From: Styela clava
Lineage: Eukaryota > Chordata > Ascidiacea > Stolidobranchia > Styelidae
DNA: 64,000 nucleotides
Assembly: GCF_964204865.1 (NCBI RefSeq)
Contig: NC_135250.1
Location: 7,936,001 to 8,000,000, forward strand
Direction: 5' to 3'
Part shown: one piece after another, positions 1 to 11,175 of the stretch
Layout: the number at the start of each line of letters is the position of its first letter
Position numbering within the stretch: the stretch's first letter is position 1
The notes under the pieces: generated by a model
Told to the model about the DNA's origin: nothing
Databases searched by the model: none
Seen by the model: only the letters and a program-made list of their open reading frames with translations
Program-made: the position numbers and the translations under genes

Positions 1-42
1 AGGTCTATTTCGTGTCAAATAATGGAGAATAATTTTTTCCAG

Positions 43-3000
43 CTCTGTGATTTTGGATTGAGCACCATGTCTACACTGACTGAACTTCGAACCAGTTCAA
101 TTATCGCAGGAGGTAACATTACATTTTCTTCAGCACAGTATTTGTATATACAGTAGTTTGTAAACAATCATGATATTACATCATTGTTTCTAATTCCCAA
201 CAAAAGATTTCAGACGACCTCGTTGGATTATAACTCAAATCAACTTTTTCATTTTTATATGATGTCTACTATTATTTAACATAGTGGATATGATCAAAAA
301 AAATAATGGCTGATTGTATATGTGAATAAATTCGGACTAAGCATGGATATATAGTTCATATCGCCACTTGAATGACATCTTCCGCGAAGGGCCTACTGGG
401 GTGTACAAATCAAAATAAAGAACACATTTTAAGATGTCTCAGTAATAATCAAATATTTATATATACTCGTCGGTAAGCTATCGATAGGAATTAACAAACA
501 CAATGACATGACCGTGTACGAATGTTAAATAAATTTATACACAGCCTGGAATTTACTTTGATGACTTCATACACAGCAAGGCGCATTCGACTGTTATAGC
601 AAATTTTTATTGAGTATTGGATAAATGTAATAGCATTCGTCTATGAAATCTTTTGAGTCATAACGGAATACGATAAGTAATGATAAAATGCTTCCGATCG
701 TAAAATGAAATTTATATTTGACACAAATATTGTCACAACATTTTACGACGGAAATGTGGAATTTTACGAGTTATGTTCGATAGTAAGGTTGACTTATTCA
801 TATAATATACCAACAACGCACCCACTTAAAATGTTTCGAAATTCCCTTCTAGTTAGGCTTACCATACGTCCCGGTTTAGCCGGGACAGTCCCGGTTTTGA
901 CAAGCGGTCCCGACGTCCCGCCCGGTAGCCTTAAATGTCCCGGTTATGCAGCATAGCAGTCATTAAAACATTTATATATACAAAGTTTTTTTATTTAACG
1001 GAAGCATCCAATTTATTTCTGATTCACTAGTTAACAAAGGAAGGACTACTGTGTTGTTGTGTCATATGTATTATATGTTCATTGCAATAATTTGAAACCC
1101 AACGTAAACAGCACTGCCGATATCTCATCAAAAAGCCAAATGGGATTGTAGAAAGACGAGTGGCAATAATGTTTCCTTAAAACTTAAACCGAGCATTTAT
1201 GGGACCGTTATAAGATGTGCGCTCATTTACTTTAAAACTGAATTCATCATCATTCCGCGGATTTGCCCGTTTGAGTAGAAAGTCTTGTTGTCAAATTGTA
1301 TAAATTCACACTGTTCAAGTAACAGAGCAGAAATCATTTTGACATTATGAGTACAACTATTGCAGTATGGCAACGAAGGTGTATCTCTTATGTCGATTAT
1401 TGAAATGTTCGAATAATTGAAAAGTTATTCTAACTCTCAATGATATTCTGCTTTTATACAAAATGTTTTGCGACCCCGCGTACGAAATAAAAATATAGCT
1501 AGTTTTGAAGGCCGGTATCTACTCGCAAAGATATGAAAGAAGTTTCAGATATTACTGAGGATCTGAATCGAACCAAAGTTTGTTCGATCCTCACTGTCCC
1601 GGTTTTCTGTTCCAGATATATGGTAAGCCTACTTCTAGTGAGAGTCCACAAATTGCTTTAATTTGAGCCTATATAAGATTGTGGCCTCGCTATAAGATTT
1701 GATAAGGTTTTTCTGGCTCGTGGTACTTTATCAGTCACTAAGATATTTCTTTTATTTATTTCAAAAATTTCTGCGGGCTGTATGAGATTCGATCATCACT
1801 CTGAATTTTTTTTTGTAATGATGTAATCATAATAAAAAATGGCGCTCCGTGCCGTGGCTACGCTATCGCATGTCAGCGATCCAGTGGTAGTCATAGGTGC
1901 GGCCTTCGGCCTCCCAACGAGGGGGAAAGCGCTCACGCGCACATTTACAGCTTCCACAATATTTACCCAGGGGAGTTGGATCTGCTGTTGTAGGATGACA
2001 TAATCGATTAGGCCTACTAAACTATTCAACTTAATATACTATTTATAGGTGTGCTGGGTGGCACTTTGGGTTTTATTGCCCCTGAAAGGTTACGAAACGT
2101 TGAGGCAAAGCCAACCACAAAAGCCGATGTTTATTCGTGAGTCAAGTATATATATAGTGAGATTAACTTACTACATCTGTATTATATTCTTCAATACCCT
2201 TTTTCATACTCCACAGGTTTGGAATTTTGATGTGGGAAATTATGGCAGACGAACAGCCGTTTGCAGGTTAGGAATGCTATTACTTAACAACCATTATTCG
2301 TTTCAGTGAGGGTTACAAAAGATTGGAGACTGCTTGGTTTTTGTCCGAACAGACTAAATAGCATGGAAGTAAAATCCATGTGTCTTACATCCAAACCAGG
2401 GGTCACTAAATTACGGCCCGCGGCGTCCTTTCATCTGGCCCGCAATAACACGAACAAAGTGTTGTCCGAATTTTTTTCCAAGAGATGTTTCCCCAGAAAT
2501 CGACTTCGATTTTTATTTCGTAATATTGGCCAATCAGCAAGATGCAAATAATGACGTAACAACAAGAGAGCTATGCTTAAATATATGGACACGTTACGCT
2601 GAAATTCACTGTGGTACGATACGGTAACTCACCAGCAGGCTGGACCACGGAACCTGTTCGCTGATCACGTGATCAATATGTGTTTGCGAAAGCGCCACAT
2701 GGTGGCAAATTCTGATGACGTCATAGCTCGAAAAAAAAGGAATCCCTAAAGTCCCATAGTATCCCATAGTAGTTTTTGAAATTAATAAAAGTGATAGCCT
2801 TCTAGAAAAAAAATTCCATTTTCAACTACTGAAAATTTCAAAGCAATTGGTCCAGTAATCAAAGAGAAAAGCAACCTTTTAAAAACGTGTAAAAGAACAA
2901 GAACAACAACAACATAATATTGAAACGATCGTTATGTCCACTAACGTGTTCAATAAGCCTTTTCGCATCCACTCATACAGATTTTCAGTCGTAGTTGTGA

Positions 3001-6000
3001 AAAATACCTCATTTTTGCGTTTTTGAATGCAATTCGTTAGTTTTTGGTTGTGTTTCAGAAATTTAAGTATGAATCAAATAAGTCAATCATCACTCTGCCT
3101 TCTTAGGAGGTGTAGTGTAATTGCTTAATAATCTAAAATTATTCTAGGAATAGCTGTGATATAGTAGGCTAAAATTCTCTACCGGTACGCAACAGTTTTT
3201 TGCGAAGGATGCACTCTTGGCGCGTGCTTTCGGCGAAACTGTTACTGTGTACGTTTCTTGTGCTTAAATAAACGTCGAACGTGCATTTTGCGCTAATAGT
3301 ACTGTAATCTCTCGTGTACTGCTCCAATTTCACAAGTCACATTAACTTTTGTACTGCTCACATGCGGCTATGCATGACAGCAGTGTTTTGCTAACAGCTA
3401 ACCTCGGGATAGCTTTCTAGAGATGGACATCTTGTATATTTCTTTTTTTATGATGTTCTCGATCTATATTCTGCGATATAGAATTTGATATCCAAATCTT
3501 CAGAAATGTAGAATTTATATTGTTGAATAAATTGAATGGATTTCCCGACTTTTGTGAATTTATTGTATTGCATTGAAAAAAATATTTGTCCGGCCCGTTT
3601 CAACACAGTTTAAGTCATACCTGGCCGCGGTCAAAAAAGTTTGGTGACCCCTGATCCAAACGAACGTCAATATTTGCCCAAGTTCCGCAAAAGTATTATT
3701 GAATGAGTGGTTTCCAAAATGTTAAAAATATTACCCAATATTATCAATTTGTGCTTCCAACTGTATGACACAAAAATAATAATTTCTTATTTCAAGAGGC
3801 AGCTGATGTATGACTCCCTGTGATATATATGTAATATTCGGAAATAAATAAATTGATATTTAGAACTCGGAACAAATGATTATCATTTGCGTCAAGCAGA
3901 GGAGATGCGACCGAATCCGTCGCTCATTCCAGATGTGTTTCCGAATGAACTCTTAACTATGATGCAGTTGTCGTGGTCACAACATCCAATAGATCGACCA
4001 AGTTTTAAAAGTAAGTTCTAAGTTAAGTTGATTCATATAAGACAAAGTAATATTGACCCATAAGTAGGTATACTATTCGCAAACTTTTCTACCAACAAAA
4101 CGATCAAATAATTTTGAAGTGAAATATTAAAACTTCGATTGCATTCTGAACAGAACTCTCCTAGCAGAGTGGCCTATAACACAAGTGATACGGTGAGCAT
4201 TGCCAACTTTCATGACATTTGACAGATTTTGTCAGCAACATAATTGAGGGGACGCTGGCCCAACGACTAACATGCGCTTGCCTTACCGCGCTTATTCGTA
4301 CATGCTTCGAAAAGCTCGCTGTGTGTAAATGTTGATCCAATAGTCTTTTCAATATTATAAATTACAGACTAATATTATGAATACAGACTAACTTATGTTA
4401 GGATGCAGGTACAGTACCACGATCAGTTTGTAGGTTGGGTTGAGTACGGTACCGGTACCTGTTAGTGGTACACGCGTACCGGGACCTGGTAGTGGTACAC
4501 GCAAACCGGTGCTACAGTACCGTCATAGGATCGGATATCGTGTCAAACTAGTCCATAATGTACCTTAAAACACTGACATATTACGGAAAATTACTTTAGT
4601 ACAGTATCTCTCAGATCAGCTACGCCCAACCACATGCGAATGCAAAGCAAAATCGCAGCGTCCCCTCAAAAAGTGGTTCTGGCAGCAGTCTTCACGCTCC
4701 GTTGATTCGTATGAAAGTTGGTGATTGGGACTCAAAAGCCTTATCTTCCAGAACTACTGAATTGTGTAAACGGCAGCAAGTCCATATTCCTTAATAAAAC
4801 ATTGCATTAAGTTGGTATGAGTTTAAAATATGGTAACTTTTTAATAAAGATTTGAGATGACGGAAGATGAAAAGTTTGACTTAAGCAGATAGTTGATTAC
4901 TGTATTCCTATTTTCAGAACTAGATGAAGATATGCTTTCAATAATTGAACGAATTCAAGACTACAAAGGACAAGTTCGGGAGTCCCGAATTATAATTTTA
5001 AGATTATACGAATCAGTAAGAATACTTTTCTCACCCAGCCTTACTTCTAAATCATCTTATCCATTTCATGGTAGGCCAGCCATCAGGATATGTAGAGGCT
5101 TCTTCGAAGACCGATTCAAGGGACCGAAAGTCCCAGTGTACGCACTGATCTGTGCAACCAAGTCATTCTGTTGTTCCAACACAGTGGCGTACCCATGATC
5201 ATTGGTGGGAGAGACATATAGTTTCTTTTGAAAACTCCATAATACACACAATTCAAAAATGGAGAATTCTGGACAGCGAGCAAAACCTTTAAAAAAGTTT
5301 AAAACATGAAAAATATCATGTGCCCGCTCACCAGCACTCACAAAACAAATAACAAAGATCACAAACCTAGTTAAACGAGGCTTGGGCCAGAAATCGGAAC
5401 CAAGAGGATTTTTAGCCGCGAACGATTTCTGAAATATTTGTGGTAATGCAAATACTGTACCAGTATTGCATTTGCAAAAAATCTTTCTCATCAAAAGTTC
5501 ATATACAGATACAAAATATTATAGACCATCAATTTCTGTATACAGCATTCAAACATATTATTATCGTGTTAGAGGGAAGAAAGGTGTCGGTGAGTTCTCT
5601 AGCCCCACGACCATTACTTAGCTTATATGACTTGAGAGGCTTCCATGAGGGTGTACTTTGTAGACTCATATTACTGTTGAGTGTTGACATTTGTCAGCGG
5701 TTACCAACTACCTTTCGTTACCTCATCACACAGGTTATATCTCGCCATAACACTAAAAAAGTTTCAATGTAACGGTTTCAATCGTCCTCATGGATATATA
5801 TATATATCAAATTCTAACACACCATAACTTTTCTGAGTGATTCAATAGTCTTGCTGCACACTAGCACAATTGTGTCAGTGTGCAGCAAAACTCTCGAATC
5901 ACTCAGGATAGTTATCTTCACTCTTGCATCCTTGCATTATATGCATACGGATCCACCGGCACAAAGGCGTAGAAGGATGAGTATAGTTGGTCCCATAGAA

Positions 6001-9000
6001 ACCCAATCGACAGCACATCATAACTTTGTACTTTTCTTTCTTTACTCAGGTAGGTGGTCAAACGTCATCCAGTCTCGGGTTTCACCAGCCATGCGATTCA
6101 AGTGTACAAATTGAATCATCTGTACCACAAAATGGAGAAGAAACATCTCCGAATACGTCACCCAAAGCGGTCGAAGAAAACACAACGCAAAAGGAGCACC
6201 CTATATCTATGCCCTGTTTAGATAATGAAGAGAGCGAATTTTTCCTCCCTCCTCCCCATTACACACTACAGGATGATACTGTTTTTGTTTCCGATTCCAT
6301 TCGGGCTGTACGCCCTCTGACTTGTGGTAAGCGTTTACAGTGCATGACTAATAGGCAAGAGGACTACTTCGCCAGTCACTTCTAAAATAGGAAATTTATT
6401 TCAGCTATATATATATAAGTAGCAAACATTCATATATACCGTATGTCGAACTCATGCATTTTATTTCAGGACATAGACTGAAAACCTTACTTCAGTCAAA
6501 AATCTTTGTCTTCATTGTTTCCGTTTTTTTATTATGTGGGATATCATCCGTGGGAATATGGTTGCTCGTATCAGAATTCAGTAAGTAACTCAAGATGACG
6601 GTTGTAATAATACACAGGCTACTGCAGTAACTTAGATAGAAACACTAGCAAGTATGACGAAATACTAGTGCCGGGCAACTAAAAATTGTTGAATGGAATG
6701 ATTTCGACGGACATATCAAAAGCAAATGTGGATGGCGAGAAACACCCCCAACCTGAACCCCAGTATATTGCGGGTAAAATATGACGTCATATCTCCGCTT
6801 CAACGGGCACGAGGCATACGATCTTGGTATCAATCGTTAGTGTGTTTCGAGCCCGTTATTATGAGCTATCGCTCGAACCATTCGAGCGTATTGGGCGATT
6901 TAAAGGATGTTCCCCTTTTTTGATATTTTTCTGCTTTTTTCTCTGCAGTTGTATGTTTGTTCATTGAAAATTGAAGCTCGTAAACCACCAAAAATAGCTA
7001 GGGAACATTCGTTCTTTGTTTTGAGACTTCAGAGTAGACTTTGGACTATTCATTTGTCGTCGACACAGGGAATAGTGTTTATGACTGCGGACGAGAGTCG
7101 TCTTTTTATTATTGTTATGCAGTTGATTTCGGTTCTAAAGGGATATTGTTATATAAGACGTATTTGTAAGTTTATTAGGATTCTGGTAGCTATAAATCAG
7201 ACAAGGTACCGTAATGGAGAGTGAGAGCGATTTTGATGCAAGGTAAGTGCAATACCTGCATGCATTCTTCTGCTATTTTTTAAAAAAAATTCTCTTTATA
7301 TTCTGAGAAAATGATAGTTTGTAAGCTGACTGTGGCAATTGTTTGAGCAAGCCTCATAGCTTGGACTTGTTATTAGTAATAATCCAGTCGTTAATCAACG
7401 CAATTTTTCTTTTAGTTCTGGTGACGAGTGGGAAGAGACGAGTGAGTCATCTAGCTCCGATGAAGAGGTTGTCCCAGTCCCGGCTAGGCGCTATGCTGCA
7501 AGCACTGAAGATGTACCAGCTGAAGCAGCAGCGTCAACGGGCGGAATGTTCGGAGCTTCGAGCCCTCGGCGATCACGAGTTTGCAGGGTGTGTTCTGAAC
7601 GGGACAAAAAAGAAAGAGAAAGAGAAGGCAGTAGCAGAAAATTGAAACAAAAAAGGTCTTCATATTGGTGTGAGAAATGCCAGGTAACACTTTGTGTTAC
7701 CCCGTGTTTCGAGAAGTTTCACACCCTCCCAAACTATTGGGAATAGGAATCAAAACTTATGTGCAATATTGTGATGTTGACTTTATCAGAGACTGTGATT
7801 TTTGTTGACTTTGCCAGAGACTGTGATTTTTGTTGACTTTGTCAGAAACTGATTTTTCTTTTTACGTGCACCAAGGTGTTTTATGTACATACTGTGTAAT
7901 TCTTCATTTTCGCTATTATTATTTCGTATGCACACTTTCTTTTCACATTGTTTTTCACCACTGTTATTCACATTCTTTCAAAACTGACTGAATTTAATTT
8001 TTTCGTGTCATTTTTTACTCGTATGTAAATATAAATATCTGATTTTTCGAAAACAAAATTTTCAATTTTTTCGAAAATTTCTGCCATTTACCTGAAATTC
8101 ATCAGCCTACCATGACAATTTCATGTCAGTTAGAGAAAAACTGCAAATTTTCCCAATAAGGTTACACCTCTACCCTTCTTGTGAGTAAGTTTGATATGTG
8201 TAGTGTTTATAGTTTGTGTGTGAGTATTTTGTCTTTGAAAGTGGTCATTTTAGTCATATTTCGGACGAAATTTGAGAGCCGTAAAAAGTGTGTCAAAGCT
8301 GAGCCATGCCACTGGCTTGCTGTTAGAACAGGTGTGAAAAACTTAGTTTCCTGGTGCTGTGCTTGGAGTTGCCTTTCAAAAAAACCAAGAACTGTAGGGA
8401 TTGGGCCTATGGTTAGCTTTTGACAATTTTTTAAAGTTTGTGAATTTTGTTTGAAAACGCCAGGAATATAGTGTTTTTTCGATATCGCGGTCCAGGGCAG
8501 AAAGAGTTAAATTTCATTTTCCACTAAAATTCTAGTCTACTTTTGTTTCCAGCGATAAATATTATATATCTGTAGTCCTAATCGGGTATAGAAAATTTCA
8601 ATATTATCTTTGTCCTATTACGGTCAACTTTTTTTTAGAAGGTGGCCAAGCAGATCCGTACAGTAGATGCATATCAATCGGGGGAACTTGTCACAATTGG
8701 TATGAGCACGACTGCTCCGGGGGTTATAAAACCGGCTTATGTGACGGGGAGTTTTCGAACACTCAATGCTGTCTTCCGTGCAATGCGGCATGTATGAAAT
8801 ATGTGTCAGATTGTTTTATCTTATTTACTAGTTTGTTAATCATATTAATAAAAACCTGAAAAGTCTTAATGATATAAAGTATTGTTTTGCAGGTAAGGAC
8901 GCTGAAGCTAGCTATAAGGACATCCCCTGCGAAGAGATTAATGGGATTTGTAAGCATAAAACTAATTATTGCTCACAAACATACATTAAGGAAAAGTGTG

Positions 9001-9934
9001 ATGGTCCGGAAGACAGGCGATGTTGCCCACCCAATCGTGAGTGCGAGAGTATTTAGAAATGAAATATATACAAATATCTATATATTATTATCCCAAGAAG
9101 TTTTGAGTTGAAATACTGAAGAAATACGATGTCAAAATTATTCAGATAATAGTTATAGAAACCACCAAATATTTAGCTGCTAAATTTTCTAAAATAACTC
9201 TATTATTGACGCGTTCATTCATTTTTAGAAACAAATTACGCTCGTCTTTTCGATGATTGTATGATTTGTATATGTAACGCCTGTTAAATCGTAAATACTG
9301 TATGGTGAAATCAATTGATTTTATGCTGCCTGAAGATACATCGCAAAATATGCAGATCCGACCAATGACATTGACCAACGTGGTACCAAATTATTTGGTC
9401 ATAAACGCGGTGCACGCTTCAGTGGTAGCGGCTCAAACACTGACATATGTCTATTATCATTTCAGCTGCAGACACAGAATGCACAAAACGGGGAGGGATG
9501 TGTCAAAATTGGGTCGAATATACTTGCGTTGCTGGATACAGGAGTGGATTATGCATCGGTGGGTCCGCGATTAGATGCTGTTTGCCATGTGATACCAAAT
9601 GTAAGTAACTTACATATTTTTCTTCCTACCGCTAGTCAACTTCTGCCATCGTTAATTCTTATTTATGCTTAGTTTTCTTAATTTTAATTTTTTTCCGATC
9701 GTAAATCTCAGCATTAAATTTCATCGTGAACCCATACGGTACAAGAACGATAACTTCATACTGACCGGTACTTATGCTATCTTATACGCAGGCTATGATG
9801 ATGAAGCAATATTTCATGATCCGGCATGTGATAGTTTGCATGGGACTTGTATGGATAATACTAATTATTGTGCCAGTGGATATCTACCCGAAAAATGTCA
9901 TGGACCGGACTCCAGGCAATGCTGTCCCCCATAG
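43..9934 (+). CDS. RIPK/TKL-like kinase with TM helix and C-terminal Cys-rich ectodomain (3' part of gene)
   Basis: Eleven GT-AG exons join in one open frame: 43-112, 2049-2136, 2217-2266, 3864-4010, 4918-5015, 6050-6326, 6470-6580, 8639-8791, 8893-9036, 9466-9600 and 9792-9934 (stop TAG). They give 471 residues; the 5' part, with the N lobe and catalytic loop, lies before base 1. Visible residues 1-137 are the C-terminal half of a protein kinase: CDFGLS (DFG Mg-binding motif), GGTLGFIAPERL (APE motif), KADVYSFGILMWEIM (F-helix region) and SWSQHPIDRPSF (final Arg motif). This pattern resembles RIPK-type TKL kinases. A Ser/Thr/Glu-rich linker (152-243) follows, then a TM helix (~253-275) and four six-Cys modules (285-471). 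K/R before the TM and their lack after it predict a cytoplasmic kinase and an outside C terminus. Family by motif reading; function as a receptor is inference. No AATAAA was found close downstream. Confidence 0.82.
854..1631. mobile_element. non-autonomous hAT-type element, 778 bp
   Basis: A perfect 13-bp terminal inverted repeat (TAGGCTTACCATA ... TATGGTAAGCCTA) is flanked on both sides by the 8-bp duplication CTTCTAGT (846-853 and 1632-1639). The 8-bp duplication and short TIR fit the hAT superfamily. Several CCCGG motifs lie near the left end (about 870-945). No transposase is encoded. It lies in the first visible intron of the kinase gene. Confidence 0.85.
2397..3653. mobile_element. non-autonomous hAT-type element, 1257 bp
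   Basis: The element begins CAGGGGTCACTAAATTACGG and ends with TTTGGTGACCCCTG, flanked by the 8-bp direct repeat ATCCAAAC (2389-2396 and 3654-3661). The CAGGGGTCAC/GTGACCCCTG ends followed by GGCCCG are typical of the Charlie-like branch of hAT. It contains no transposase ORF and lies in the intron after exon 2217-2266. Two partial relatives occur at about 44879-45185 and 47933-48200. Confidence 0.85.
4011..4917 (+). other. intron of the kinase gene
   Basis: This intron runs from GTAAGT at 4011 to ttttcag before 4918. Within it, 4436-4520 holds a small imperfect repeat of GGTACC-type words (GGTACCGGTACC, then two copies of TAGTGGTACACGC). I see no coding exon or complete mobile element. Confidence 0.6.
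5016..6049 (+). other. intron of the kinase gene with hairpin
   Basis: The intron separates the last kinase exon from the linker exon and holds the 5833-5906 hairpin and a short TA repeat near 5800. ORFs on both strands lack splice context or recognisable motifs. An extra small exon inside cannot be excluded, but the flanking exons already join in frame at phase 0. Confidence 0.55.
5833..5906. repeat. 74-nt near-perfect hairpin
   Basis: The arm CTGAGTGATTCAATAGTC plus TTGCTGCACACT pairs with its downstream complement (AGTGTGCAGCAA ... GAATCACTCAG) with only a few mismatches over 30 bp. The loop is itself palindromic (ACACAATTGTGT). It could be a miniature inverted-repeat element or a pre-miRNA-like fold. 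The core GAGAGTCTTGCTGCACAC recurs near 34422-34440, which favours a dispersed repeat. Confidence 0.7.
6050..6326 (+). other. juxtamembrane linker exon
   Basis: This 92-codon exon is rich in S, T, E, Q, N and P (for example GEETSPNTSP) with no recognisable fold, so it is probably a disordered tether between the kinase and the membrane. Acceptor tttactcag and donor GTAAGC are both good. It starts in phase 0 and ends in phase 1, which makes it the switch point between the mixed-phase kinase exons and the all-phase-1 TM and ectodomain exons. Confidence 0.75.
6470..6580 (+). other. transmembrane exon (single helix, predicted N-in/C-out)
   Basis: A 111-nt phase 1-1 exon encodes HRLKTLLQSK followed by about 23 hydrophobic residues (IFVFIVSVFLLCG then ISSVGIWLLV) and SEF. 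The basic residues lie on the N-terminal side, so the positive-inside rule puts the upstream kinase in the cytosol and the downstream Cys-rich part outside. A helix this far into the protein acts as a signal anchor rather than a cleaved signal peptide. Confidence 0.8.
6900..8510 (+). mobile_element. piggyBac-family element, right end defined, left end uncertain
   Basis: The right boundary is GGGCAGAAAGAG followed by TTAA (8507-8510), the target site that piggyBac elements duplicate. A TTAA at 6900-6903 is the only left candidate close to the ORF, but the sequence after it does not match the inverted right end, so the left end may be deleted or further away. The coding remnant at 7214-7746 supports the family call. 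Confidence 0.5.
7214..7746 (+). pseudogene. piggyBac transposase remnant: N terminus joined to C-terminal Cys-rich domain, catalytic core missing
   Basis: Two exons (7214-7242 with donor GTAAGT; 7416-7746 with acceptor cttttag) encode 119 aa. The start MESESDFDAR and the acidic Ser/Glu stretch (SGDEWEETSESSSDEE) are typical of piggyBac N termini. The end carries CRVC, WCEKC, LC-x3-PCF and FH, the Cys/His zinc-binding domain found at piggyBac C termini. The ~400-residue DDD catalytic region between them is absent, so it cannot transpose by itself. The reading frame and splice sites have survived, which is unusual for dead DNA. It might be a recent internal deletion or a DNA-binding remnant kept by the host. 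Confidence 0.75.
8639..9934 (+). other. four-module six-Cys ectodomain (A-B-A-B)
   Basis: Each exon (8639-8791, 8893-9036, 9466-9600, 9792-9934) encodes one small module with six cysteines ending in CC. Modules 1 and 3 share GG-x-C, NW, GY and GLC and end CCLPC. Modules 2 and 4 share G-x-C, TNYC, Y, KC-x-GP and end CCPP. The order A-B-A-B implies duplication of an A-B pair. The internal introns are phase 1. I recall similar short C..GG.C..C..GLC.G..CC motifs beside peptidoglycan-acting enzymes of marine invertebrates; that link is memory-based and uncertain. Secretion and disulfide bonding are inferred from the Cys spacing and the TM topology. Confidence 0.78.
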
Positions 9935-10239
9935 CTTCCTATAAGTTCTAAACTGGTATGTTCCAAGTCAGAGACTCGCTGTGCGTTTATGCATCTCTGT
10001 ATCATAGAACTGGATACGCAAGGCATTATGCTCCTCACAAAACCTCGTTAATGCAAAATTACATGAGCACAAAATGTTTAGTGTTATGAATCAATGAAAT
10101 AGAGAATAATAGCAGTGAACAAATATCAAAAAGGGTGCTCCCTGTGATACAAACAATTTAAAAACCTTCATACTAAATACCATGCCGTGACAAGAGTACG
10201 GCGCAAACATTTTTATGATACTTCGATTGTGTTATACTA

Positions 10240-10705
10240 GGATAGGATTTACATATTTATCCAAGGGGAGAGGAAAGTCGATAAGACGGAATCCCGTGGG
10301 ATGGGATGGGACAGCACAGATTTTATTTCCCATGGGACACGAAAACCGTATGATTTTCGGGGAAATGACGGTAAAACATGGACATGGACTTCTTATCCAT
10401 ATATTCGAGCATATATATCTCTCTTCTTAGCTATAAAGAGCAAAATATATTCAGCATTAACAATATACTTCGTGAAGGGGCTGATGGACTCATTTATAAT
10501 ATTTATGAATATAAAGTTAACGAAGTCCGTGAATTTTGTTGTTTTGTATGTCTCTTCGTACATGTAGTCCTGTTTAGTAGACGCTAAACTTGAATTTAAT
10601 AATTTTTATTGAATTGTATTCCAATGGGAATCCCATTGGATGGGACAGGCATGCTATGGGATGGGAATGGGACAGGAAAATATGTCCTATGGACAAGCCT
10701 GAGTA
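10240..10705. repeat. GGGATGGGAC-motif dispersed repeat
   Basis: Clusters of GGGATGGGAC and CCCATGGGA words mark both ends of this stretch (10290-10345 and 10620-10690) around an AT-rich middle without a gene. The arrangement suggests a non-autonomous transposon with sub-terminal repeats. Exact ends and target duplication were not resolved. Confidence 0.45.
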
Positions 10706-11175
10706 TTTGAAATCAGGTTATAAAAATTTGAAGACCTGAGTGGATACCCCGGCCGATGATCAAGCAACTGCTCCTTTTCAATTAAATCTCATAAGTATGG
10801 CTAATGGTACCAATATTTCAGAATGCGGTGACAGAGCATTTGAAATCTGGTTTTCAGTTTAGCAAAATTGTTGTGTTTCTAGTTTTTAGTGTTGCATGTT
10901 ATTGTATTGAAAATGTGCGTATCAACAACATAATACCTTACGGGTTGCAGTAGAGTAGACACTACAGTAAGTAATTTGAGGAGAGTCAGTTTTGTGCATG
11001 TATGGGGGAATAGGAATTTTCAAAAAACTGATAAGACGACTTAATTACTCGGTTACCAGTCCGAGTAGATTATGGCAATCGCTAGCCAGCATATTGTTAG
11101 TAGAATTAGCCACCATCGTTCTCAACGGTCAGAATCGGAGATCTCCAGCATTAAATGGTCGGCGCTTCTGAAGTA

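Larger units (their letters stand above)
43..5015 (+). other. kinase-domain exons (C-lobe) of the receptor-like kinase
   Basis: The five exons 43-112, 2049-2136, 2217-2266, 3864-4010 and 4918-5015 encode the activation segment to the end of the C lobe. DFG and APE are both intact, so this half shows no sign of pseudokinase decay; HRD and the VAIK lysine are outside the window. Intron phases are mixed (1, 2, 1, 1, 0), unlike the uniform phase 1 downstream, which fits separate origins for kinase and ectodomain. The last exon (MLSIIERIQDYKGQVRE) looks like the helix that closes RIPK-type C lobes or a short coiled coil. Confidence 0.8.
6581..8638 (+). other. large intron hosting a piggyBac remnant
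   Basis: This ~2-kb intron lies between the TM exon and the first Cys-rich exon. The two-exon piggyBac-derived ORF lies in sense orientation at 7214-7746, and the element's right end is at 8510. Short tandem copies of a GACTTTRYCAGARACTG-like unit occur at about 7780-7850. No host exon is evident. Confidence 0.65.

Noticed and set aside
5066-5494. 142-codon minus-strand ORF inside a kinase-gene intron
   Set aside because: Antisense to the gene, no recognised motif, probably repeat-derived DNA.
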